Assembly (NCBI RefSeq): GCF_025465255.1
Contig: NZ_JAODNI010000123.1
Span: 1-47,146 of the forward strand
DNA from: Pseudonocardia sp.
GTDB lineage: Bacteria > Actinomycetota > Actinomycetes > Mycobacteriales > Pseudonocardiaceae
DNA: 47,146 nucleotides
Direction: 5' to 3'
Shown: positions 7,682-14,753 of the stretch, in pieces
Layout: each line of letters starts with the position of its first letter
How positions within the stretch are numbered: position 1 is the first letter of the stretch
The notes under the pieces: generated by a model
What the model saw: only the letters and a program-made list of their open reading frames with translations
Databases searched by the model: none
What the model was told of the DNA's origin: nothing
Program-made: the position numbers and the translations under genes

Positions 7682-8947
7682 TCAGCGTGCGAACGGGTAG
7701 GAGTGGGACTCGGTGTCCGGGTCGTTCAGTGGCGAACCGCCCCAGAGCCAGTCGTAGGAGACGTCGGACTCGCCTCGGAAATCACGGAGGAGCGCATCGC
7801 GTTCCTGCTGCTCCGGGCCGTCGGGCAGGTGGTAGAAGCGCATGTTCTCGAGCGACGCGTCCTGGACCATCCCGGCGTGGGTCGCCCGCCGGGAGACGTA
7901 CCGGATCAGCGCGCCGTCGATGCCGTCACGGGTCACGGCGCCGAGCTCCTCGGCCAGGACCGCGGCGTCCTCCATGGCCTGGGAGGCGCCCTGGGCCTGG
8001 TAGGGGAGCATCGCGTGACAGGCGTCGCCGAGCAGGGCCACCCGGCCGTCGATCCAGACCGGGTCGCGGCGGCGGCGGAACAGCGCCCACTTCGACGCGT
8101 CGCCCTCGGCCTTGGAGAGCATCGACGCCACCCGGTCGTCCCAGCCGGGGAAGGCGTCGACGAGCTCGTCGGCGGTGGCGGGGACGGTCCAGGCGTCGGT
8201 GGTGTCCAGCGTGTTCGGCACGACCGCGACCACGTTGAGGTATTCCCCGCCGCGGATGAGGTAATGCACGAGGTGCCGGTCCGGCCCGTACCAGAGCGTG
8301 GAGTGGAAGCGGTCGAGCAGGAAGCGGGTCGCGGGGTCGGCGGCGATCTTGTCGCCGGGGATCAGTGCGCGGTAGCACATTTCCCCGGAGAAGACGAGCG
8401 TGTCGTCGAAGCCGGCGGCGTCGCGGACCCTCGACCGGATCCCGTCGGCACCGATCAGGACGTCGCCGGTGAACCGGCGGCCGTCCGCCGTGATCGCGAC
8501 CGGCCGGGTGGGGTCGGTGCGATCGATCTCGGCGACGCCGGAGGCGGTGTGCACCTCGGTGACCGGGCCGGGACCGTCCGGGTCGGTGCAGGCGTCGAGC
8601 AGGACCTTGTGCAGGTCGGCGCGATGGTAGTGCCAGTACGGGGCGCCGTACTCGCGCTTCACCCGGTCGGCCAGCGGGAGCGACGCGATGATGCTGCCGT
8701 CCTGCCAGCGGCGCCGGACCTGGTCGGTCGGCTCGGTGCGGATCGCCTCCATCTGCCTGCGCAGGCCGAGGCCGAAGAGGATCCGGCTCGCGTTCGGGGC
8801 GGTCTGGATGCCCGCGCCGACCTCGCCGAGCTGGTTCGCCTGCTCGAGGACGACGGTGCGCAGCCCCCGCCGCCGCAGCGCGAGTGCGGTGGTGAGACCT
8901 CCGAGCCCACCACCGACGACGGTGACGGTGAACGACTGGCTGGCCAC
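7682..8947 (-). CDS. nicC: 6-hydroxynicotinate 3-monooxygenase (FAD-dependent)
   Basis: The 421-residue group A flavoprotein monooxygenase has an N-terminal Rossmann GGGLGG, a central GADGIRSRVRDAAG (DG motif) and GDACHAMLPYQAQGASQAME (GD motif), all in family order. NicC decarboxylates and hydroxylates 6-hydroxynicotinate to 2,5-dihydroxypyridine. The chosen GTG (8945-8947) has GGGAGGG a few bases upstream and sits directly before the dinucleotide-binding strand. Upstream in-frame sequence to 9130 runs through the regulatory region and is not coding. Salicylate hydroxylases are close relatives; the nic context decides. Confidence 0.84.
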   Translation of the reverse strand: MASQSFTVTVVGGGLGGLTTALALRRRGLRTVVLEQANQLGEVGAGIQTAPNASRILFGLGLRRQMEAIRTEPTDQVRRRWQDGSIIASLPLADRVKREYGAPYWHYHRADLHKVLLDACTDPDGPGPVTEVHTASGVAEIDRTDPTRPVAITADGRRFTGDVLIGADGIRSRVRDAAGFDDTLVFSGEMCYRALIPGDKIAADPATRFLLDRFHSTLWYGPDRHLVHYLIRGGEYLNVVAVVPNTLDTTDAWTVPATADELVDAFPGWDDRVASMLSKAEGDASKWALFRRRRDPVWIDGRVALLGDACHAMLPYQAQGASQAMEDAAVLAEELGAVTRDGIDGALIRYVSRRATHAGMVQDASLENMRFYHLPDGPEQQERDALLRDFRGESDVSYDWLWGGSPLNDPDTESHSYPFAR

Positions 8948-9094
8948 GTGCCCTCCCAAGGTTGATCCACACTGGACGGTGAGGTCGCCGGGATCCGGCA
9001 GCTCAGGGCTCGCACCGCACCGCCCGTCGGAGATAATCCGAACACTGACGATCCTGGAACGCAAGGGGTCCGGCAACCTGTAACGCGTCAGAAA
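8948..9094 (-). promoter_or_regulatory. nicC operon upstream region
   Basis: These 147 bases lie between the inverted repeat and the nicC start and must hold the promoter of the minus-strand nic operon. On the minus strand, TTGCGT is followed about 20 bases later by an AT-rich GGATTATCTCC, an imperfect palindrome (GGA-N5-TCC at about 9031-9041). It is a plausible -10 and operator site for the MarR-type regulator. No consensus promoter with ideal spacing was found. Confidence 0.35.
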
Positions 9095-9184
9095 CCCGCG
9101 AGTCGGCAGTCCTGGTCGACCGAGTGGCACATCCCGGTAGACCGAGGCGTGCGGTTCGGACGACCAGGAGCGCCGACTCGCGGG
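9095..9184. repeat. long imperfect inverted repeat between nicR and nicC
   Basis: Arms 9095-9118 and 9161-9184 are 24 bp each and complementary except for two bases; the outer 13 bp (CCCGCGAGTCGGC and its complement) are perfect. The 42-base loop is GC-rich. It begins about 12 bases past the nicR stop, so it may form a terminator-like hairpin for the nicR transcript. It could equally be a small non-autonomous element. No T-run follows. Confidence 0.6.
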
Positions 9185-9196
9185 GGAGGGGGTGGG

Positions 9197-9676
9197 TCAG
9201 TCGTCGACGAGGGACTCCCAATGCTGCGCGATGCCGTTGAGCCTGGTCAGGAGTGCTGCCTCGGCGGACCTGCCGATGTCGCGCATGAGGAGCTCGTCGA
9301 GGTCGCGGGCGCGCTTGTCGGCCTCGCGCAGCGAGAGGGTGCCCTCGTCGGTGAGGTGCAGCAACCGCTTGCGGCCGTCCTCCGGCGGGGTCACGCGGAC
9401 GATGAGCCCCCGGTCCTCGAGTCGTCGCACGATGCTGGCCATCGTCGACCGGTCGAGGGCGACGGCCCGGGCCAGCGACCCCTGCTCGACCCCGGGGTAC
9501 GCGTCGACCGCGGTGAGCACGGCGAACTGCGGGCCGGTCAGGAGCGGGTCGACGTAGCGCACCCAGGCGGCGGTGTAGGCGTGGTGCAGCCGCCGGGCGA
9601 CGTACCCGGGCGCGGCCAACAGAGCCGCCGGCGCCGGCAGCTGCTCGGGTTCGGCCCGCACGCGCTTGTCCCCCAT
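9197..9676 (-). CDS. nicR: MarR-family regulator of the nic genes
   Basis: The 159-residue winged-helix protein has the MarR order: dimer helix, helix-turn-helix QGSLARAVALDRSTMASIV, then the wing RVTPPEDGRKRLLHLTDEG. NicR, a MarR-type repressor in Pseudomonas, responds to 6-hydroxynicotinate. This gene is the first of the minus-strand nic genes, so local autoregulation and nic repression are likely, though ligand and operator are not visible. The symbol is used by position and family. Confidence 0.75.
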   Translation of the reverse strand: MGDKRVRAEPEQLPAPAALLAAPGYVARRLHHAYTAAWVRYVDPLLTGPQFAVLTAVDAYPGVEQGSLARAVALDRSTMASIVRRLEDRGLIVRVTPPEDGRKRLLHLTDEGTLSLREADKRARDLDELLMRDIGRSAEAALLTRLNGIAQHWESLVDD

Positions 9677-9783
9677 GGCTCCATTCGACCACGAGTCCTC
9701 GCCGGGCCTACGTCAGCCGGTCCCGCGATCGCCGATCGGGGTGAGAGCTGTGTCGGCTCCGGGCCCGGCCGATCAGCGCCGGG

Positions 9784-10320
9784 CTAGCCCTGTATCTGCG
9801 CGACCAGCGGAGGGTCCTTCAACGCGACGGGCTCGCTGCGCTTGCCGCGCTCCGCGACGGGCTTGGTGGCGATGCCGATGAGCTGCCGAAACACCCAGAT
9901 CAGACGGATCAGGCGGCCGGACGCGAAGAACAGCGTTCCCTCTGCGATCCACCGCATGCCGGCGGCCGAGGTGCCGTCGCGGTCGAACACCTTGCAGAGG
10001 ATCAAGATGCCGAGTGCGGCGGCAAGACCACCGAGCGCCGACATCCACTGAGCATGGACCTGGTCGCCGGCGTAGGCCCGGAACTGGGTGATCCGCGGCC
10101 CGGAGAAGGCGAGGTAGCTCGCCAGCGCCGTAGCGGTGAAACCGAACAGCAGACCGGTGACGGCGATCATGTCCGTGTAGAGGCTGAGCCGGTTGGTGAA
10201 GCCGGTGGTGCGGAGCACGTCGAACCGGCCCGTCGACCACGCGAGCGCGACGTGGCCGCTCGTGAGGAGCGCGGCGAACGGCCAGTCGAGCCACCTGTAC
10301 TCGACGAGCCGCTTTCCCAT
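9784..10320 (-). CDS. four-helix membrane protein, RexB-like partner
   Basis: The 178-residue protein has four predicted membrane helices. They lie near residues 13-28, 47-72 (the longest, after LSLYTDMIAV), 92-111 and 127-150, followed by a charged C-terminal tail. No enzyme motif is seen. It starts about 22 bases after the upstream 305-residue gene ends and is surely cotranscribed with it. Helix number, size, the SLYTDMIAV segment at the second helix and a last helix ending in a short tail recall lambda RexB, the ion-channel half of the Rex exclusion system. That likeness was judged by eye against remembered sequence. ATG 10320 has a G-rich site upstream; GTG 10332 is an alternative start. 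Confidence 0.6.
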   Translation of the reverse strand: MGKRLVEYRWLDWPFAALLTSGHVALAWSTGRFDVLRTTGFTNRLSLYTDMIAVTGLLFGFTATALASYLAFSGPRITQFRAYAGDQVHAQWMSALGGLAAALGILILCKVFDRDGTSAAGMRWIAEGTLFFASGRLIRLIWVFRQLIGIATKPVAERGKRSEPVALKDPPLVAQIQG

Positions 10321-10342
10321 CGCCCCCGCCACAGCGGAGAGA

Positions 10343-11260
10343 CTACGCGGAGGGACTGTCGGTTCGGGTGCCGTCGAGCGCGCTGAGGATGTCCTCGTAC
10401 TGCTTGTCGTAGGCCTCCCTGATCGCCTCGCTCGCCCGGGCGCTGCTCGGGCCTCCTCCGTCGCCGTCGATCTCGACCTCGACCTCCTGGGCCACCGCCT
10501 GCGCGAGGAAGTCGAACGAGTCGGACCGGTCGTCCTCGATCCGCCGGTACTTGATGTTGGCGCGTTGCGCGCTGCCCAGGGCGTTCCTGGTGAACAGTTG
10601 CCGAACCACGCCGAGCGCCCGATCCGAGGTGTCCTCCGGGCCGTTCGGGGAGAACTTGAGGGCGAGCTCGACCGACACGCCGGGGAGGTTCTGCGTGAAG
10701 GTCCTGATGGCGTCGGCGAGGAAGTTGGCCGGTCCGCCGACCTCGGCCGCGGTGTCCGCGTCGAGCTCGAGGTTGATCCGGGTCAGCCTGCCGACACCGG
10801 CGAGCGCCCGGAGTGCGTCGCTGTCGACGAGGGGACGGATCGTCATCTCCTCGTCGAAGACCGCGGAGTTGAGGAAGTCCCGCAGCGACGCCGGCCCGGG
10901 TGACTGTCCGGTCTGCCTCATGATGCCGACGACGTTCCGCTCGAACAGGCCGACATGGGTCGGCTCGGCGATGGTGTCGCCCTCGTCGAGCTCGAGGGCG
11001 CGATAACGGCGGCCGTGCTCGATCCTCATCCGCACGTCGCGGGTGAGGCGGTCAACGGTGATCATGGGGCACTGCGGGGCCCGGCCGGCGCCTTGTGGCG
11101 TGTGGATGCTCCCGAGCAGTTCCATCCGGGCGAGCCGCACGTAGGCGTCCTGGTCGGGAATGTTCGACACGATGTCGAGCAGGCGTTCGATGTCGATGTC
11201 CGGCACCTGTTGCTCGTCCTTGGACAGCAGCTCGTAGAACCGGACGGTTGCCTTACCCAC
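10343..11260 (-). CDS. RexA-like cytoplasmic sensor protein
   Basis: The 305-residue soluble protein has no signal peptide or membrane segment. GTG 11258-11260 is preceded by GAGAGG at good spacing; the upstream open frame is non-coding. Three segments recall lambda RexA in the same order. EGDTI is at 93-97 followed by a variable loop. DEEMTIRPLVD at 136-146 leads into the strand RLTRINLELD. The C-terminal helix REAYDKQYEDILSAL is at 281-295. A charged 251-275 stretch precedes that helix. With the adjacent four-helix membrane protein this suggests a Rex-like abortive infection pair. The match is from memory and needs a profile search; otherwise the protein is of unknown function. Confidence 0.58.
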   Translation of the reverse strand: MGKATVRFYELLSKDEQQVPDIDIERLLDIVSNIPDQDAYVRLARMELLGSIHTPQGAGRAPQCPMITVDRLTRDVRMRIEHGRRYRALELDEGDTIAEPTHVGLFERNVVGIMRQTGQSPGPASLRDFLNSAVFDEEMTIRPLVDSDALRALAGVGRLTRINLELDADTAAEVGGPANFLADAIRTFTQNLPGVSVELALKFSPNGPEDTSDRALGVVRQLFTRNALGSAQRANIKYRRIEDDRSDSFDFLAQAVAQEVEVEIDGDGGGPSSARASEAIREAYDKQYEDILSALDGTRTDSPSA

Positions 11261-11371
11261 GCTGACCTCTCGCTGCACCACGACCGCGACGGCGAGGCAG
11301 TGGTGTCGTCGGCTCGAATGGAGGTGGGCGGCCGCGTCGCCGGGTCTTCCCCACCTCAGCGCCGCGACCGA

Positions 11372-11392
11372 GGCCACAGACTAGCATTCGAA
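11372..11392 (-). promoter_or_regulatory. possible -10 region of the Rex-like operon
   Basis: On the minus strand, just downstream of the SOS box, the sequence reads TGCTAGTCT. This is an extended -10-like element with TAGTCT as hexamer. It lies about 115 bases before the RexA-like start, so repression by LexA bound at 11394-11407 would cover the promoter spacer and -35 area. Confidence 0.4.
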
Positions 11393-11393
11393 G

Positions 11394-11407
11394 CGAACAT
11401 ATGTTCG
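11394..11407. promoter_or_regulatory. LexA (SOS) box
   Basis: CGAACATATGTTCG is a perfect 14-bp palindrome of the form CGAAC-N4-GTTCG, the LexA operator of Gram-positive bacteria including actinobacteria and Bacillus. It lies in the divergent gap, 134 bases before the RexA-like start and 140 bases before the DJ-1 family start. Placement next to a -10-like element on the minus strand suggests it controls the Rex-like pair. Control of the plus-strand gene is also possible. Confidence 0.8.
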
Positions 11408-11546
11408 ATGTCGAGGGGTGATCGTTCCGGCTCTGCCGTTCCGAGCACTACCGGGGAAACCAGGCGTAGGGCCTCGCACCGGGGGTACCTCGCACGGCAG
11501 CAGTCGGTCGACGACGTCCCTGACGGGCCGGAGATGGTGACGTGAG

Positions 11547-12227
11547 ATGAAGATCCTTATGGTGCTGACCTCACACGACAAGCTCGGCGACACCGGGCGC
11601 AGGACCGGGTTCTGGCTCGAGGAGTTCGCGGCCCCCTACTACGTGTTCTCCGACGCCGGCGCGGACGTCACGCTCGCCTCGCCCAAGGGCGGGCAGCCAC
11701 CGCTCGACCCGCGCAGCGACGAGCCCGACTCGCAGACGGACGCGACGCGGCGGTTCCGGGCCGACGAGGAGGCGCAGGCGAAGCTCGCGAACACGGAGAA
11801 GCTCGCGAACGTCTCCGCCGGCGACTTCGACACGGTCTTCTACCCCGGTGGGCACGGCCCGATGTGGGACCTGCCCGACAATCCCGACTCGATCGCGCTG
11901 CTCGAGGGGTTCCTCGCCGACGACAAGCCGATCGCCGCTGTCTGCCACGCGCCCGCGGCACTGGTCAACGTGCGCGCGCAGGACGGGTCCTACCTCGTGG
12001 CGGACCGGCACGTCACGGGCTTCGCCGACGAGGAGGAAGCCGGGGTCGGCCTGACCGATGTGGTGCCGTTCCTGCTCGAGGACCGCCTCGCGGACCGCGG
12101 CGCCGTGTACGCCCGCAGCAAGGCCTGGGGCCCGCACGTGGAGGTGGACGGGCGATTGGTCACCGGGCAGAACCCCGCGTCGTCGACGGGCACCGCGGAG
12201 CGGCTGCTGGAGATGCTGCGAACCTGA
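11547..12227 (+). CDS. DJ-1/PfpI family protein (Hsp31-like, class I glutamine amidotransferase fold)
   Basis: The 226-residue protein has the Hsp31/YhbO-like architecture: MKILMVLTS at the start, the acidic LEEFAAPYYVFSDAG (Glu25/26), YPGGHGPMWDL near 100-109 and the nucleophile elbow AVCHAPAAL with Cys133-His134. Members act as glyoxalase III-type enzymes or protein-repair and chaperone-like factors. The start is ATG 11547 with only a weak ribosome site. Its divergent neighbour carries the SOS box in the shared gap, so damage- or stress-linked control is conceivable. Confidence 0.85.
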   Translation: MKILMVLTSHDKLGDTGRRTGFWLEEFAAPYYVFSDAGADVTLASPKGGQPPLDPRSDEPDSQTDATRRFRADEEAQAKLANTEKLANVSAGDFDTVFYPGGHGPMWDLPDNPDSIALLEGFLADDKPIAAVCHAPAALVNVRAQDGSYLVADRHVTGFADEEEAGVGLTDVVPFLLEDRLADRGAVYARSKAWGPHVEVDGRLVTGQNPASSTGTAERLLEMLRT

Positions 12228-12303
12228 CCCCGGGCGGTGGCGTCCGCCTCCGGTTCATGGCTCCCTGACCGGTTCTGTCAGGGATCCACCAGATGCTTCG
12301 ACC

Positions 12304-13227
12304 ATGCCTGATCGAGAGCAGCCACTGGCCGGACGGGTCGCGCTCGTCGCGGGTGCCACCCGTGGTGCGGGGCGGGGTATCGCGCTGGAACTCGCCGCGG
12401 CCGGGGCGACGGTCTACGCCACAGGACGCAGCACCGTCGGGAAGCGTTCGGAGTACGACCGACCCGAGACGATCGAGGAGACCGCCGCCCTCGCGAAGGT
12501 TCTGGGAGGGGAGGTCATCCCGGTCGTCGTCGACCATCTGGACCCTGGTCAGGTGCGTGACCTGGTTGCGCGCATCGACGCCGAGCGCGGCCGCCTGGAC
12601 GTCCTGGTCAACGACATCTTCGGAGGGGGCCCGCTGGCCGAGTGGCACAAGCCCGTCTGGGAGCACTCCCTCGACGCGGGACTGCACCTGCTCCGGCTCG
12701 CGATCGACACGCATGTCGTCACGGCGCACCATGCCTTTCCGCTTCTGGTGCGCGAGCCGGGCGGGCTCGTCGTGGAGGTCACCGACGGCACCGCCGAGTA
12801 CAACGACGAGAACTACCGGCTCAACGTCTACTACGACCTCGCGAAGATCGCGCCGATCCGGCTCGCGCGCAGCTGGGCACACGAGCTGCGTGACCACGGA
12901 GGAACCGCGGTCGCGGTGACACCTGGATGGTTGCGCTCCGAGGAGATGCTCGACATCTACGGCGTCACCGAAGAGACGTGGCGGGACGCCACTGACAAGG
13001 AGCCGCACTTCGCGATCGCCGAGAGCCCATGCTTCGTGGGCCGTGGGCTTGCCGCGTTGGCGGCGGATCCGGGCCGCTCGCGTTGGACGGGCCGGTCGAC
13101 GTCCAGCGGTGAACTCGCGCGCGAGTACGGCGTCACGGACATCGATGGTTCCGCCCCTGATGCGTGGCGCTACATCGTGGAGGTCCAGGACGCGGGCCTT
13201 CCGGCGGACACCAGCGGCTATCGATGA
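12304..13227 (+). CDS. short-chain dehydrogenase/reductase
   Basis: The 307-residue SDR has the nucleotide-binding GATRGAGRG (17-25), a YATGRST segment typical of NADP preference and the active-site YYDLAK (Tyr177/Lys181). The usual NNAG element reads VNDIFGG. The extra length, WLRSEEMLD loop and C-terminal tail place it with SDR proteins that act on unknown carbonyl substrates. ATG 12304 gives the family start; the frame is open further upstream into the DJ-1 gene but is not coding there. Confidence 0.82.
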   Translation: MPDREQPLAGRVALVAGATRGAGRGIALELAAAGATVYATGRSTVGKRSEYDRPETIEETAALAKVLGGEVIPVVVDHLDPGQVRDLVARIDAERGRLDVLVNDIFGGGPLAEWHKPVWEHSLDAGLHLLRLAIDTHVVTAHHAFPLLVREPGGLVVEVTDGTAEYNDENYRLNVYYDLAKIAPIRLARSWAHELRDHGGTAVAVTPGWLRSEEMLDIYGVTEETWRDATDKEPHFAIAESPCFVGRGLAALAADPGRSRWTGRSTSSGELAREYGVTDIDGSAPDAWRYIVEVQDAGLPADTSGYR

Positions 13228-13316
13228 CGGCGTGATACTCGGCCGGGCGTTGCCGCTCCTGCATTCGCCTCTGCCGCGACGACTCGCGCCCTCTTCGGAA
13301 CGGAAGCCACGCACGC

Positions 13317-13351
13317 GGGGCCCGACCGGTTGCCTTCACCGGCCGGGCCCC
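13317..13351. terminator. strong GC hairpin between convergent genes
   Basis: GGGGCCCGACCGGT pairs with ACCGGCCGGGCCCC around a 7-base loop, giving 14 bp with one mismatch. It sits between the SDR (plus) and the Rpf-like gene (minus), where a bidirectional terminator is expected. There is no T-run, as usual in high-GC actinobacteria. The rest of 13228-13515 shows no gene. Confidence 0.6.
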
Positions 13352-13515
13352 GAGCGTGAAACAGATCCGGGCTGAGTCTTCCCCGCGCCCGCGGCGGTCT
13401 TCCCGACGAGATCAGGCGCTGCCCGAGGTCGAACGGCCGCCACGGCGCACGGGGATCTTCCGGAATCCGGGGGCGGAGCGACGGACGCCGCCCCGGCGAT
13501 CGGAAGTCTCGGCCC

Positions 13516-13866
13516 TCAGGCCAGGCCGAGCTTCTTCGAGCAGGCCGGCCAGGCGTTCCAGCCCTGCGCGGCCAGCACCTTCTCGGCGACGGCGATCTGC
13601 TGCTCGCGGGTCGCATTCTGCGGGGCGCCCTGGCCGCCGAAGGCCTGCCACGTCGAGGGGGTGAACTGCAGGCCACCGGAGAACCCGTTGCCGGTGTTGA
13701 TGTTCCAGTTACCGCTGCTCTCGCACTGGGCCAGCCTGTCCCACGTCGAGTCGGCGGCAGCGTTCGCGGTGCCGGAAACGGCGAGCGGAGTTCCGACCGC
13801 AATGGCGCCGGCGAGACCCACGCGCAGCAGGTTACGGCGAGAGAAGATCGAGATTCGAGAAGTCAT
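13516..13866 (-). CDS. small secreted Rpf-like muralytic enzyme (resuscitation-promoting factor domain)
   Basis: The 116-residue precursor has an N-terminal signal with twin arginines (SRRNLLRVGLAGAIAVG) ending in ANA-AAD near 37. A single Rpf domain follows: STWDRLAQCESSGNW with catalytic Glu49, GFSGGLQFTPSTWQAFGG, and the closing EKVLAAQGWNAWPACSKKLG. Rpf proteins cleave peptidoglycan like a lysozyme and stimulate growth from dormancy. There is no LysM, G5 or other wall-binding domain, so it is the minimal form. ATG 13864-13866 is favoured over the earlier in-frame ATG, which would spoil the signal peptide. Confidence 0.9.
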   Translation of the reverse strand: MTSRISIFSRRNLLRVGLAGAIAVGTPLAVSGTANAAADSTWDRLAQCESSGNWNINTGNGFSGGLQFTPSTWQAFGGQGAPQNATREQQIAVAEKVLAAQGWNAWPACSKKLGLA

Positions 13867-14110
13867 GGGGAGTGCTCCATCTGCGCCCTCGAGAAGATTC
13901 CTGCACAGATCGGATTGCAAAGCAGCTTGGGGAGCTGATGCCGAACTCTGCCCGGCCGACGTTGGGGATGACGTCGGCCGGTACTTCTCGCCCTGTTCCC
14001 TCTTTTTTCTCTACGGACCGAAACCGCGGAACAGGGTGAGGCGCAGCGGGTCGGATGAATTTCCGGCCGACCCGCACGGGCCAACCAGTCGCCAAGGCTA
14101 CGTAAAACCG
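13867..14110 (-). promoter_or_regulatory. multi-hairpin 5' leader of the Rpf-like gene, possible riboswitch
   Basis: Reading the minus strand, three perfect stems follow each other: arms 14046-14054/14067-14075 (9 bp), 13991-13999/14028-14036 (9 bp) and 13953-13962/13971-13980 (10 bp, 8-base loop). A block reading GTTCGGCATCAGCTCCCC comes next, about 60 bases before the start codon. Rpf genes of actinobacteria are often controlled by the c-di-AMP (ydaO) riboswitch. The last block loosely resembles that RNA's 3' core, but I could not line up the 5' core. A structured leader is clear; its class is not. Confidence 0.4.
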
Positions 14111-14121
14111 AGGCGGCGGGT

Positions 14122-14140
14122 GTCATGATCAATTCATGAC
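14122..14140. promoter_or_regulatory. palindromic operator-like site upstream of the Rpf leader
   Basis: GTCATGA-TCAAT-TCATGAC has perfect 7-bp arms, extended on both sides by GGCGG and CCGCC with a 2-base bulge. It lies about 255 bases before the Rpf start, near where the leader's promoter should be. A dimeric regulator site is likely; the regulator is unknown. Confidence 0.45.
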
Positions 14141-14753
14141 CGCCGTCACGCGTCCCGGCTCGCCGCTTTCCCTACTTGCTGAATCCGCAGGTCAGGCGAC
14201 ATACATCACGATTCGATCACGACGCTGGAAATCGATCGAATCGCGACGATTGTCATCCACGCCACATTCACTCGACGACTACTCGTACAGAAAGTGACAG
14301 GGACAACGGTGCCGATACGGCCGATCAGGCGCTGCCGTATACCGGAATTCGGGCCCCCGCTGTTGGTCCGTGTGTCGTCGCTGTGCAGGGACCCGATCAC
14401 CTTCGCGATGTCCGTCGGCGGCACCGCCGGTGGCAGGCCCTCCGACCTCCACGTGCGCTTCGCCGGGTGTCGATCACCGCGATATCGCGCACTGGCCTCG
14501 CTGCCCGGCGTGTCGGTCACCGGGTCGGCGCCCCACTGTCGATGGCCCGGTCGTAGGCGGGACGAAGTGGCGGAGGCCTGGATTCCGCGACGGCCCGGCC
14601 CACCGGTCGCCCGTCGGCGCCTCCTGGCAGTCCGGCGGCACTGCCAGGTTCAAGCGGCGCCGGTCACGGTGCTGCAGTGTGAACGAGAGGCGCGGCGAAC
14701 GGATCACCCGCGGGGGCGGAGACCGCGCCCTCGCGCGGGTCGGCCGGCATGGT
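14141..14753. other. gene-poor stretch
   Basis: About 610 bases have no convincing coding sequence on either strand. The open frames here have arginine/proline-rich shadow composition and no recognisable motif. The part 14170-14300 is more AT-rich than its surroundings. No RNA gene was recognised. Confidence 0.5.

Noticed and set aside
9784..11260. Prophage remnant
   Set aside because: No integrase, repressor, structural or att-like sequences are visible on either side; both flanks are ordinary metabolic genes.
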